NCBI GenBank assembly: GCA_002371715.1
Contig: DFGF01000075.1
Location: 1-21,929, forward strand
Length of the DNA stretch: 21,929 nucleotides
Direction of reading: 5' to 3'
From: Prevotella sp. UBA3757
Lineage (GTDB): Bacteria; Bacteroidota; Bacteroidia; Bacteroidales; Bacteroidaceae
In this document: in pieces, positions 14,624 to 21,929 of the stretch
How the letters are laid out: each line of letters starts with the position of its first letter
How positions within the stretch are numbered: the stretch's first letter is position 1
The notes under the pieces: generated by a model
What the model was told of the DNA's origin: nothing
The model's input: only the letters and a program-made list of their open reading frames with translations
The model's database searches: none
Position numbers and translations under genes: made by a program

Positions 14624-15190
14624 ATGAAAATAACAAAAGTTTACACGCGCACCGGCGACCAGGGACTAACCTCACTGGTTGGCGGACAGCGCGTGTCAAA
14701 AGCCAGTCCGCGCCTGGAAGCATACGGCACGGTCGATGAACTCAGTGCACACCTGGGACTCCTGGCCTCGATGCTGGCTGCCGACAGCCATGAGCAGCAG
14801 ATGGTGATCCGCATACAGAACTGCCTGTTCAACGTCTGCACCAATTTGGCCACCGACCAGTCGGAAACACCACTCTATCCGTCGGCCCACCTGCCTGAAG
14901 GAGAGACAGAGCTGCTGGAGCACGAGGTTGACACCATCATGCACGAACTGCCCGAATGCCAGGGTTTCGTATTGCCAGGAGGATGCCGGGAGGCCTCTCA
15001 GGCTCATGTCTGCCGAACCGTCTGCAGGCGTGCCGAGCGTTGCATCGTTGCCCTTTCTGAAGTGGCTATAGTGTCACCAGAAGTGCAGCAATACGTCAAT
15101 CGACTAAGCGATTATTTGTTCGTTTTAGCCAAAAAGTTGAATTTTCTTCAAGGAATCGAAGAAAAAATATGGCAGAATGCTTGTAAATAA
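14624..15190 (+). CDS. PduO-type ATP:cob(I)alamin adenosyltransferase
   Basis: This cytosolic enzyme transfers the adenosyl group of ATP to cob(I)alamin to make coenzyme B12. The 188-residue length and three signatures are as expected. They are the N-terminal ATP-binding segment YTRTGDQGLTSLVGG (7-21) with YGTVDELSAHLG (34-45), the active-site RRAER (135-139), and YVNRLSDYLFVLA (157-169). It makes coenzyme for adenosylcobalamin-dependent enzymes such as methylmalonyl-CoA mutase, part of propionate formation in Prevotella-type bacteria; that link is family knowledge, as no such gene is in the window. It is the last gene of the NSS operon. The promoter of the next gene overlaps its stop codon. 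Confidence 0.93.
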   Translation: MKITKVYTRTGDQGLTSLVGGQRVSKASPRLEAYGTVDELSAHLGLLASMLAADSHEQQMVIRIQNCLFNVCTNLATDQSETPLYPSAHLPEGETELLEHEVDTIMHELPECQGFVLPGGCREASQAHVCRTVCRRAERCIVALSEVAIVSPEVQQYVNRLSDYLFVLAKKLNFLQGIEEKIWQNACK

Positions 15191-15210
15191 GAAAAAAAAT
15201 ATTACTTTTG
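15181..15210 (+). promoter_or_regulatory. Promoter of the DUF2795-like gene
   Basis: TTG (15181-15183), a 19-bp spacer and TACTTTTG (15203-15210) fit the consensus. The -33 element lies within the last codons of the adenosyltransferase gene. The leader to the ATG at 15244 is about 28 nt. Confidence 0.7.
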
Positions 15211-15243
15211 CGGACGAATTCAGAAACAATAATAATTAAGACT

Positions 15244-15465
15244 ATGTATTGGACACTTGAATTAGCTTCAAAATTAGAAGATGCTCCTTGGCCTGCAACC
15301 AAGGACGAACTGATAGACTATGCTATCCGTTCCGGCGCTCCGCTCGAAGTACTGGAGAACCTACAGGAAATAGAGGACGAAGGCGATATCTACGAAAGTA
15401 TCGAAGAAATCTGGCCTGACTACCCCACCAAAGAAGACTTCCTTTTCAACGAGGATGAGTATTAA
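15244..15465 (+). CDS. Small acidic DUF2795-type protein
   Basis: The 73-residue cytosolic protein starts MYWTLELASKLEDAPWPATK and is strongly acidic towards its C-terminus (IEDEGDIYESIEEIW). Similar proteins of almost the same length, with the pattern APWPATKDELIDYAIRSGAP, are widespread in Bacteroidota. They have been assigned to DUF2795, and their function is unknown. A longer frame from a TTG at 15208 was not used because it begins inside the promoter. The gene has its own promoter and a strong terminator right after the stop, so it is probably a well-expressed single-gene unit. Confidence 0.88.
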   Translation: MYWTLELASKLEDAPWPATKDELIDYAIRSGAPLEVLENLQEIEDEGDIYESIEEIWPDYPTKEDFLFNEDEY

Positions 15466-15507
15466 AGAAGAAATGAGGTTTGAATTTTCAAGCCTCATTT
15501 CTTCTTT
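15464..15507. terminator. Shared convergent terminator overlapping both stop codons
   Basis: Two 21-bp arms (15464-15484, 15487-15507) are complementary apart from one G-T wobble; the AT pairs nearest the 2-nt centre would open into a loop. The left arm begins inside the stop codon of the DUF2795-type gene. The right arm contains the stop codon (15495-15497) and terminal lysine codons of the minus-strand nuclease gene. The left end is A-rich and the right end T-rich, so it can act from both sides. Confidence 0.8.
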
Positions 15508-17612
15508 GTAACCATATCGTGAAAGTACTCCCAAATGAATACCATAGACATCGTGTCGAGCTCGCAATAGCGCAGCAGGGCTTGTCGTAGGGCGTCGTTC
15601 ATGCCTTGGCCCTCGCAGAACATCAGCTTGTTGTAGGCTGTCAAGGCGGCACCACCGTTGGCCACTTCGAAATCCTTCTCGTCAGTGGATAGCTGTTCCA
15701 TCTGTTCCATCTCTTCTTCGCTCATGCCTATCAGCGCGCCTACTGAAGGCAATTGGTGGTAAGGACTGTCTACGTGACCGTCGGCTTCCAACTTAATCCA
15801 TGCCAAAGGTTCCGTCTCTTTGATGTTACAGCTTGGGATGATGGAGCCATAAATAGGCTGGCAGTACTTCTGTTTCAGATAGTCGCTACTGTTCAATACG
15901 GCTGGCAGGACCTGTTTTATGCTGTTGCTGCCGTGCATCTCGTCCAGTTGGTAGAAGTAGCGCTTGACGACCTGCAACAGGTCCACCATATCGCGTTCGC
16001 CCTGATACACCAGATTGTGGTTTTTGTCCTTTTCGTGGGTGATACTGCGAATGAAGGCTATCAACTCGTCCTTGTCTCGTTCATTGCTATCGGCCAACTG
16101 ACCAGCGATAGCGCGCAAGATGCTGTTTTCGTGGGTAGCATAGCGGAATATGGTGCCTTCGTCATGAGACAACTGCCGACGTAGCTCGCGTACAAACTCG
16201 AAATTGGGGAACTTCGTCACATCTTCGTTCAGATACTGTCCGGCATGCTCAATGCGTCCATCCTCGTAGATGATATGGTGCGAGAACTGAAAAGCCACTT
16301 GCTCGTAGGGCTTCATACCAATATAATAAGGCAGGGCAACGGCTGTGGTTTCGAAGTCAATCATGTGCAATGGGTACTTCCACTTGGCCATTTCTGTGCG
16401 CAGTCCATCTACGTCCAGATAGATATTGCCATTCAGATGCTCTCTGAATCGGCTCAGGATGTCTTCGTTCTTCGTTTCCATACCTATCTGCAGCCATTTT
16501 CGCTGATAGTCATCCAAACCTGGGGCATCAGGTGTCTTCTCGTTAAAGGGCTTCAGTTCCGTTTCCGTCAACTGGTCCATGAAGTATTTCCCCTCGCTCA
16601 CCCATTTTCCACGATTGGTGCTCAGACTGCTACCGTTCAGGGTGGCGATGAGCGGACGATGATCATAATCGTCTTCTGTTACCTGTGTCAGCCAGCATTC
16701 ACGCTTACCATCCTTCTTGTCGCTATCGGCTATGCAATGGAACTCGCACTTCAGGCATTTGCCTGCCAGTTCTATTGGTGCAGGACAACGTTGGCCATTG
16801 CAATAGAAATCGGCTACCCAATGGATAAACGGCACAAAGCGCATCCCCATGCAGGTAGGATTCTTATCTGTTGTCTGCTCAGTGGTTTCGCCAGCAATAA
16901 TGGTATCGCAGAGTTCATCTACATCAAAAGGTGTTACCACCTGCACCTTACTTTCTGCTATCCGTTGGCGAGCATCGGATGCCATCACGGCTTCAGCACG
17001 ACCTTGTTGGTTCTTCTCTATCTTGAACAGTTGGTTCAGACCGTCTATGTCGGCTCGTTTGCTCTTGTCGGCCATCATCAGGAAAGCCTTGACGCTGTAG
17101 TCCTCGTTGGGATACAACTCTTTCAGGGCTTGGCATACCACATACTTCTGGAAGGCTACATCATAGACGTAGGGACGAATGCCGCTGGCTACTGCTCCCT
17201 TGGGCCTAGAACTGATAAAATTATCCGTTTCAGGATTCCACGACTTAGCCTTCACCTCTATCAGTTCGATACGGTTACCATCTTTCTTCAGGATATCCAC
17301 ACGCACAAACAGATTGCCGAAGCAGAAGGCCGCCTCAGCGATGTTCACCTGGTCGCGCTGCATCAGTTCCTGAGTGCGTTGCAGCGACTTCTCGTGGCCC
17401 ATCAGGTTCTTCAGGTCACAGTCGTCTGGCACATCGCAATAGATCTTTGCCAGTTCACCCACCTGGAAACCGCCTTCAGCCAACGACTCCAAGAACTCGT
17501 CGTTGGCATTGGCGTTCTCATACTCGTCAGGTCGTCCGTAGTAATACAGTTTTTGCGGACAACTCAGCGCAATCTTAAAAGCCGATTTGGTCAGATACTT
17601 TTTGGTTTCCAT
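15495..17612 (-). CDS. DUF2779 protein: Cas4/RecB-like Fe-S nuclease domain fused to DEDD-type exonuclease domain
   Basis: The 705-residue protein has two recognisable parts. The N-terminal part (about 1-300) has the PD-(D/E)XK pattern D106 in RVDIL then E119-V-K121 in LIEVKAK. It also has four cysteines placed as in Cas4/AddB Fe-S nucleases: C18 in LSCPQKLYYY and C286-x2-C289-x3-C293. The C-terminal DUF2779 part carries MIDFETTAVALPYY (D419, E421), ATHENSIL and RYCELDTMSM, which matches an RNase H-fold 3'-5' exonuclease of the YxxxD type. A double nuclease of this kind should act on DNA or RNA, and RecB-like proteins of similar build are known from many bacteria without a proven role. It overlaps the upstream regulator gene by 22 nt. 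Domain reading is fairly confident; role unknown. Confidence 0.82.
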   Translation of the reverse strand: METKKYLTKSAFKIALSCPQKLYYYGRPDEYENANANDEFLESLAEGGFQVGELAKIYCDVPDDCDLKNLMGHEKSLQRTQELMQRDQVNIAEAAFCFGNLFVRVDILKKDGNRIELIEVKAKSWNPETDNFISSRPKGAVASGIRPYVYDVAFQKYVVCQALKELYPNEDYSVKAFLMMADKSKRADIDGLNQLFKIEKNQQGRAEAVMASDARQRIAESKVQVVTPFDVDELCDTIIAGETTEQTTDKNPTCMGMRFVPFIHWVADFYCNGQRCPAPIELAGKCLKCEFHCIADSDKKDGKRECWLTQVTEDDYDHRPLIATLNGSSLSTNRGKWVSEGKYFMDQLTETELKPFNEKTPDAPGLDDYQRKWLQIGMETKNEDILSRFREHLNGNIYLDVDGLRTEMAKWKYPLHMIDFETTAVALPYYIGMKPYEQVAFQFSHHIIYEDGRIEHAGQYLNEDVTKFPNFEFVRELRRQLSHDEGTIFRYATHENSILRAIAGQLADSNERDKDELIAFIRSITHEKDKNHNLVYQGERDMVDLLQVVKRYFYQLDEMHGSNSIKQVLPAVLNSSDYLKQKYCQPIYGSIIPSCNIKETEPLAWIKLEADGHVDSPYHQLPSVGALIGMSEEEMEQMEQLSTDEKDFEVANGGAALTAYNKLMFCEGQGMNDALRQALLRYCELDTMSMVFIWEYFHDMVTKKK

Positions 17613-18328
17613 CTTAAAGGACGTTTTACTGTTTGAATGCGTTCATGAAGATCATCGATAAAATACTGTATGTCGTTTTTGCCAAGTGAGAACCATTCAT
17701 CAATGCTTGTTGGTTCGTTATAATCGATGTAGTCACGATATTCTCCCTCTACATCGGCAGCAATACGTTCCAATAGCATCTCATTGACAGCGTCCTTAAT
17801 GGCTGATGTCAACTTTGGATGGTGAATTTCCAGCCAAGGGAACAATAGACTGTCTATTTCTTCATCACTTTTTCCTTTTAACGGACCTTCCATCGCACAA
17901 TCATAAGCATAAGTAAGCAATGGGAACAATTCCTGAGGCAAGTCGATGATTTCATCGAAACCAGAGCCATTGACAGACAGACTGATAACAAGTCTTTTTA
18001 CCTCTTGGAATCCTTCCTCAATATCCTCTGGGGCAAAATACTGAAGATCGTCTCCCATAACCTGAAAACTCAACATATTTACTTCATCAAGTGCGTCAGA
18101 AGGATTGTTATCGCCCACCTTCAGTGATATTTCCTCCGCCATAGGAGTGAAGAAATTAGTGTGCAAGGCATCGCAGATGCGCTCAAGCAGTTCTGTGTCA
18201 ATGCTCTTGCGCTCAAAGATACTATATATATTGGTACGTGTTACCCATATACGTTCTGCCAGTTCACCAGGCTTCAAACCTTGTCTAATCATTTCTTGCT
18301 TGATAAGCTTTCCAATGTTTATATGCAT
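17591..18328 (-). CDS. XRE-type helix-turn-helix regulator with unknown C-terminal domain
   Basis: Residues 1-65 of the 245 form a Cro/XRE-type DNA-binding domain: IGKLIKQEMIRQGLKPGELAERI, then VTRTNIYSIFERKSIDTELLERICDAL. Similar short HTH domains are frequent in Bacteroidales. The remaining 180 residues are acidic and helical, with ELFPLLTYAYDCAMEGPLKG and a DEWFSLGKNDIQYFIDDLHE segment; no known domain was recognised. The start at 18328 was preferred because the longer frame (to 18394) would contain the promoter. Its end overlaps the nuclease gene start by 22 nt, so the two are co-transcribed and probably translationally coupled. It may repress its own operon; that is inference. Confidence 0.8.
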   Translation of the reverse strand: MHINIGKLIKQEMIRQGLKPGELAERIWVTRTNIYSIFERKSIDTELLERICDALHTNFFTPMAEEISLKVGDNNPSDALDEVNMLSFQVMGDDLQYFAPEDIEEGFQEVKRLVISLSVNGSGFDEIIDLPQELFPLLTYAYDCAMEGPLKGKSDEEIDSLLFPWLEIHHPKLTSAIKDAVNEMLLERIAADVEGEYRDYIDYNEPTSIDEWFSLGKNDIQYFIDDLHERIQTVKRPLRWKPKSI

Positions 18329-18363
18329 AAGTATAATAGTTTTAGATCTTTTAATTGATTTTG

Positions 18364-18395
18364 CAAAAGTACATAATATCCTTGAACTAAGCAAG
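18364..18395 (-). promoter_or_regulatory. Promoter of the regulator-nuclease operon
   Basis: On the minus strand, CTTG (18395-18392), a 20-bp spacer and TACTTTTG (18371-18364) give a near-consensus promoter with a leader of about 30 nt. A small inverted repeat CTTG-n7-CAAG (18381-18395) covers the -33 region and might be an operator. Confidence 0.6.
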
Positions 18396-18406
18396 TTTAT
18401 GATTAA

Positions 18407-18769
18407 TTATTTCAGCGAGCGAAGGTATTGAAGAAACGAAATGACCTGTGTCAGCTGGTCAACATCATCTTGATTGTACACTTGGGCTTGTTGTAGTAAA
18501 GCCTTCATACCTTCCAAGATGTCTGCAGGTTCTTCGAATGCCATTTTGTTTAGGTGCTCAGGCACTCTTTCAGGATATTCCGGCAGTGCTGTCTCAAGCA
18601 GTCGGTAGAGGAATTTGTAATAGAGCATCAATCCAAAGTTGCCAGCCTCGCAAGCCGCCTGATGCTGCATGCTTGCCTGATAGAGGGGTAGATTCCGAAA
18701 CAGCTGATTGCTAATGCGCTTGGTCCTTTCATTGCGCGAGTCTTTTACAGAAGAAATATCAAATGCCAT
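18407..18769 (-). CDS. Small helical protein of unknown function
   Basis: The 120-residue protein begins MAFDISSVKDSRNERTK. It looks all-helical and soluble, with no signal peptide, membrane helix or recognisable motif. Aromatic residues cluster in FGLMLYYKFLYRLLE (about 46-60), and the tail is rich in Q and L. It has its own consensus promoter (18811-18842). The next gene, the XRE regulator, is read in the same direction from a separate promoter that begins 12 nt after this stop codon. Read-through could join the two. The size and place next to a regulator and a nuclease would suit an accessory subunit, but nothing in the sequence shows that. Confidence 0.7.
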   Translation of the reverse strand: MAFDISSVKDSRNERTKRISNQLFRNLPLYQASMQHQAACEAGNFGLMLYYKFLYRLLETALPEYPERVPEHLNKMAFEEPADILEGMKALLQQAQVYNQDDVDQLTQVISFLQYLRSLK

Positions 18770-18810
18770 AATCGTAAATGTTTTAGTTGTTCAACTTTTA
18801 TTTTCCGCTG

Positions 18811-18842
18811 CAAAGGTACGACAAATCCCTATTGTCTCCAAA
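18811..18842 (-). promoter_or_regulatory. Promoter of the 120-residue helical protein gene
   Basis: On the minus strand, TTTG (18842-18839), a 20-bp spacer and TACCTTTG (18818-18811) match the consensus fully. The leader is about 36 nt. Confidence 0.72.
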
Positions 18843-18849
18843 CAAATCG

Positions 18850-18889
18850 TGTCAATCATTCTGACATAGTGTTTTTGACAAAAAACACT
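18850..18889. promoter_or_regulatory. Candidate operator between divergent promoters (TGACA repeats and hairpin)
   Basis: Three copies of one pentamer occur: TGTCA (18850-18854, inverted), TGACA (18862-18866) and TGACA (18876-18880). The last is the loop region of a 9-bp stem (18868-18876 with 18881-18889). The element lies between the -33 boxes of the two divergent promoters. No gene reads into it, so it is unlikely to be a terminator. Confidence 0.4.
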
Positions 18890-18895
18890 TTTTTA

Positions 18896-18927
18896 TTTGA
18901 CTGTTTGAAAAATAGTTTGTATCTTTG
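18896..18927 (+). promoter_or_regulatory. Promoter of the HNH-like gene
   Basis: TTTG (18896-18899), a 20-bp spacer and TATCTTTG (18920-18927) match the consensus. The leader to the ATG at 18968 is about 35 nt. Confidence 0.72.
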
Positions 18928-18967
18928 CGGAAATTAATAGAAACGTTTAACTTAAAACATTACAATT

Positions 18968-20065
18968 ATGGCAAAGAAAACAGCAACTCAGTTCCCATCA
19001 CCTTTAAAAGGTGAATTTACAAATTGGGCAATTCGCCGACTTTCAAAGGATACGGTTGAGAATTATCGTACATATTTGAACCAATTGCCTACGTACTTGC
19101 AAGGTGTTTTTTTGAAAAATCACAAGATGCCTAGTTTCCTAAATGATTATCTTGATCTTATCAATGCGTTTGTAAATGCGGGAGATAGACTATATGCATT
19201 GAGCGTATATGATAAAATCTATGAGATTGTATATGCAGCAAAGCAGCAATGTCAAGTATCAGATAAAGCCAACTGGAATAATCGTCATTCTGCTATGGTG
19301 GCATTGGGAGATTTCCTGAATGAATATGGTTTTATGCCAAATAACACTGTTCCTGTTGACAAATTACGCAAGAAGATCAGCAAGTCTGACTTGAAAAAAG
19401 AAGATGGAATGTACGCTCTCCTTTCTGCCATGAAACCAGACATATTTATAAAAATGGCAGTCGAAAGTTCTTATTTTTTTGATCCAGATTTAGTGGATAA
19501 TACACCTACTAATCTACATCAGGCACGTTTTACGGAAGATCCCACAATAAATATTCAAGGAGCTAAGAAAGGAGCTACAAATGTAACTTACACTATAGAT
19601 GGATTGAATTTTCCAGGCGTTTCTGTCGATAAAGATGGTAACGCCTTCGTACGGAAACTCATTAATGCCAAGACGGGAGTAACTGTTTCACAAGGTCAGA
19701 ATTCTCTAATACAAAACGCCATTATTTCACATGTCTGGGGACGGGCCTATGACCCTCGTTATTTCACAAGTTTATGGAATATTGTGCTGATACCTGCTTG
19801 GGCTAACAGCCTCATGGACAAAGAAGAAGCTGTTCCTGGTTCGTTAGCCTCAAAAATGCGTGCCACTTATATGGCAATCTGTAGTAAGCTTTATGCTAAA
19901 ACATTTAATGATCCTAACAAATTGAATGCTATAAATCTTCCGAAGCCTCCTCAAATAAAGAATTCAAATGACGAGATTCATGGTGTATATGATATTAATG
20001 TCATTCAAGAGAGTCCTAATCCTAAAAAGATAGTTCATATATCAAAAACTACCAAAAAAATATGA
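18968..20065 (+). CDS. AT-rich protein with HNH-like motif and integrase-like N-terminal helices
   Basis: This 365-residue protein is not recognised as a whole. Two parts suggest nucleic-acid work. Residues 23-45 (RRLSKDTVENYRTYLNQL) and 104-122 (NNRHSAMVALGDFLNEYGF) look like the first and last helices of the core-binding (SAM-like) domain of tyrosine recombinases, but no recombinase catalytic domain follows. Residues 253-285 fit an HNH-type motif, with H255, N271 and N280 spaced H-x15-N-x8-N in SHVWGRAYDPRYF and SLWNIVLIPAWANSLMDK. The usual acidic residue before the His is Ser. Base composition is much more AT-rich than in neighbouring genes, which suggests recent transfer. The stop overlaps the next start (ATGA, 20062-20065). 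The domain assignments are inference. Confidence 0.6.
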   Translation: MAKKTATQFPSPLKGEFTNWAIRRLSKDTVENYRTYLNQLPTYLQGVFLKNHKMPSFLNDYLDLINAFVNAGDRLYALSVYDKIYEIVYAAKQQCQVSDKANWNNRHSAMVALGDFLNEYGFMPNNTVPVDKLRKKISKSDLKKEDGMYALLSAMKPDIFIKMAVESSYFFDPDLVDNTPTNLHQARFTEDPTINIQGAKKGATNVTYTIDGLNFPGVSVDKDGNAFVRKLINAKTGVTVSQGQNSLIQNAIISHVWGRAYDPRYFTSLWNIVLIPAWANSLMDKEEAVPGSLASKMRATYMAICSKLYAKTFNDPNKLNAINLPKPPQIKNSNDEIHGVYDINVIQESPNPKKIVHISKTTKKI

Positions 20066-20262
20066 AACTCATCCTCGCTGCTCTTTCGCTCCTGCTGTCA
20101 ATAGCGCTGGTATGTAGCCCGTTATACTTGGTCTATATTGGGTTCGTGGGATCCTTTGATAGTTTTTGGGTGAGGGTGGTGCTCGTGGTGATAGGGTTGG
20201 TGCTTTGCCGAGTGGTAAAGCCCATCTCTATCATCACGGGCAAGGATTGGAAGGTGTTTTAG
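20062..20262 (+). CDS. Small two-helix membrane protein
   Basis: The 66-residue protein has two hydrophobic stretches, about 3-30 and 37-55, with a short FVGSFDSFWVRV link and a positively charged tail ending ITGKDWKVF. It is coupled to the HNH-like gene by an ATGA overlap, so the two are made together. Its GC content is higher than that gene's. Its stop codon overlaps the 3' end of the convergent AAA+ gene by 4 nt. No family was recognised. A membrane partner for the preceding protein is possible but unproven. Confidence 0.65.
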   Translation: MKLILAALSLLLSIALVCSPLYLVYIGFVGSFDSFWVRVVLVVIGLVLCRVVKPISIITGKDWKVF

Positions 20263-21929
20263 AAACCTATCTTTGGTCTTTGCTTTTCTAACCGTTCCTG
20301 GTCACAATGGCTGATGAGCGTTTGCAGGTCGTCTGCCTTAGTGCCATGAAGGATGCTGTCAATGGCATGGTGACGGGCGATGTTTTCTATCTGACCTCCG
20401 CTGAAGTCGTAACGGGTGGCTAACTGGCTGGCTGCATCGGCTGAGAGCGAAGGAATCATGCTCTGCCAGATGTGCTGACGGGCTTCGACGGTAGGCTTAT
20501 TGAACTTAATCTTATAAAGGAAGCGGCGCTCGAAGGCCTTGTCCATGTTCTGCTCCAGATTGGTGGTGGCGATGAGGATGCCATCAAGGGTTTCCATCTC
20601 CTGCAAAATGATGTTCTGGATGCTGTTCTCCATCTTGTCCACACCCCGCTCTGCCATCTCCTGACGACGGTTGATGATGGCATCGGCCTCGTTGAACAAC
20701 AGGATGGGTGTAAGCTTGCAATCCTTCACCTTCTTGCGATAGTCGTCAAACAGGGCCTTGATGTTCTTCTCCGAGTCACCCACCCACTTGCTCTTTATCT
20801 CCGAGACGTTCACCTGCATGATGTCACGATCCGTCTGACGAGCCAACTGCAGCACCGTCTCTGTCTTACCCGTGCCAGGCGAGCCATAGAACAGACAGGT
20901 AAATCCGCAACGGAAGCCCTTGTCCTGCAGGCGCTGACGAATCTTTTGGTAGTTATCTTCGCTGAGCAAACCTGTCAGCTCGTTAACTTGACGGCTGGTT
21001 GCCTCGTCGTAGAACAGTTGGTGGGCAGTGATGTCGCTGTGACGCATCATACCGCGCTGAGGACGGTCCTCGTCATCCAACTTGACATCCAATTCAGTAA
21101 ACAGCGCACGCTTGGCCTTCATGGTTAGACAGAAGGCATTGCTCTCGTTAAAGCCCCCATCGTGAGCGTGTTCGACGAGTCCTAACTGCTGCAGCTTACT
21201 CTTCTCGTTCTTCAACTGCTGATGAAGCATGCTCCACTCACGGCGACGCTCGTAGAGCTGACTCAGCTGGTGCATCAGGATATGGTTGTCGCTGAAGAGC
21301 ACACACTGGCTGCACATAAATAAGAGGGTTATGATTTCATCGTCGCTGATCTCGTAGCTCATTACCTGTTCCACGAACCGCAATTCCTGATTGCTGTTGA
21401 GCAACGACTTCACACGCAGACGCAGTCCCTCGTAGGTCAGCTCGTGGTCACTGCGCTGGTCGAAGATCTTGTCCAGCTCGTTGATGAGCTCCTCACAGCT
21501 CAGACCTGACAACTGACGTTGCTCAGGCACCTTGTTGTCGTTCAGCGCCTCCAAAATATAATAAGGTATACGATAGGTAGGACGGTCGCCACTGTGATTG
21601 CACACTACGAAGCCGCGCTCCTCTAGCACATCCATCTCCTTGAGATAGGGCAGCAATGCGATGGGCGTACAGCGCAAGTGGCGTCCGAAGTCGTTCATGT
21701 CGATGCGCTGGTCGGCAAAGTTGTTGATGACCAAAGCCAGCATTAGCGCTTGATTGTTGTTAATGTCAAGTCGTTGGGCCACATAGTTCAGCGCCTCTTC
21801 AGCCTCGATGAAGAAGTCGCCACACAGTTCCGTGTTCTCCGACAGGTCGATGATGACCTTAATGGCGTCTACCAGTGTCGGTTCCTTGTCACCAAAGGTG
21901 AAGCGTTCCACCTCTAACGTATCGCCGTC
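20259..21929 (-). CDS. AAA+ ATPase with winged-helix-like N-terminal region (5' end probably outside window)
   Basis: Counted from a GTG at 21911, there are 550 residues. Reading continues open to the window edge (DGDTLE before VERF), so the true start is probably upstream and the gene is partial. The C-terminal AAA+ module has Walker A GSPGTGKT (343-350), Walker B ILLFNEAD (403-410), sensor 1 IATTN (447-451), an arginine-finger pair in ERRFLYK (461-467) and a sensor 2-type SGGQIENIARHHA near 514-526. Walker B has Asn in place of the usual first acidic residue. Residues 1-300 contain repeated helical segments that look like winged-helix units (LRCTPIALLPYLKEMDVLEERG). The closest type is the ATP-binding AAA proteins common in Bacteroidales; the target is unknown. 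Confidence 0.8.
   Translation of the reverse strand, partial: DGDTLEVERFTFGDKEPTLVDAIKVIIDLSENTELCGDFFIEAEEALNYVAQRLDINNNQALMLALVINNFADQRIDMNDFGRHLRCTPIALLPYLKEMDVLEERGFVVCNHSGDRPTYRIPYYILEALNDNKVPEQRQLSGLSCEELINELDKIFDQRSDHELTYEGLRLRVKSLLNSNQELRFVEQVMSYEISDDEIITLLFMCSQCVLFSDNHILMHQLSQLYERRREWSMLHQQLKNEKSKLQQLGLVEHAHDGGFNESNAFCLTMKAKRALFTELDVKLDDEDRPQRGMMRHSDITAHQLFYDEATSRQVNELTGLLSEDNYQKIRQRLQDKGFRCGFTCLFYGSPGTGKTETVLQLARQTDRDIMQVNVSEIKSKWVGDSEKNIKALFDDYRKKVKDCKLTPILLFNEADAIINRRQEMAERGVDKMENSIQNIILQEMETLDGILIATTNLEQNMDKAFERRFLYKIKFNKPTVEARQHIWQSMIPSLSADAASQLATRYDFSGGQIENIARHHAIDSILHGTKADDLQTLISHCDQERLEKQRPKIGF

Noticed and set aside
16245..17636. 463-codon open frame on the plus strand
   Set aside because: It lies wholly opposite the nuclease gene, whose motifs are clear, and its translation has no recognisable domain. 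It is a codon-phase shadow.
18329..18394. Longer start for the XRE regulator
   Set aside because: The extra codons would contain the -7 element and predicted transcript start of its own promoter.
18407..18769. Small helical protein as a CRISPR type III small subunit
   Set aside because: It shares size and helical character only; no motif match and no other type III genes are present.
18868..18889. Hairpin as an intrinsic terminator
   Set aside because: It is followed by T-rich DNA, but both flanking genes read away from it, so there is no transcript to end.

Overview
The window looks like chromosome from a Bacteroidales bacterium, most likely a Prevotella-type organism. The basis is the gene content plus nine promoters with the Bacteroidota sigma factor pattern (TTTG or TTG, a 19-20 bp spacer, then TAnnTTTG); a tenth has only the -7 part. 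Most of the window is GC-rich core genome. The right-hand third (about 15.5-21.9 kb) is less GC-rich and more accessory in character, and its gene at 18968-20065 is clearly AT-rich.

Left part (1-6274): the N-terminal portion of an AAA-ATPase-like protein (minus); a GH43-type lipoprotein; gpmI; and a short ComEC-like membrane protein (plus). The last converges on lpxH (minus). Middle (6393-9931, minus): one promoter reads a CDP-alcohol phosphatidyltransferase, a lipid-flippase-like membrane protein and a HisC-like aminotransferase. A SufT-like protein and lpxH follow in the same direction. Tandem 7-bp repeats lie between hisC and sufT, between sufT and lpxH, and between gpmI and comEC. A similar repeat sits inside comEC, where the usual soluble domain is missing.

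Centre (10024-15465): a palindromic pair of face-to-face promoters drives a VanZ-like gene (minus) and a five-gene operon (plus). That operon holds two tandem NSS-type sodium symporters, a helix-hairpin-helix protein, a small protein of unknown function and a PduO-type cobalamin adenosyltransferase. A DUF2795-type small protein then has its own promoter and shares a convergent terminator with the next block.

Right part (15495-21929): a large protein with a Cas4-like iron-sulphur nuclease domain and a DnaQ/DEDD-like exonuclease domain overlaps an XRE-type regulator (minus). Next come a small helical protein (minus), an AT-rich gene whose product has an HNH-like motif and an integrase-like N-terminus, a coupled small membrane protein (plus), and an AAA+ ATPase (minus) that runs off the right edge. 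This cluster of nuclease, regulator and ATPase genes is the best candidate for an undescribed accessory or defence module, but the sequence alone does not establish a function.
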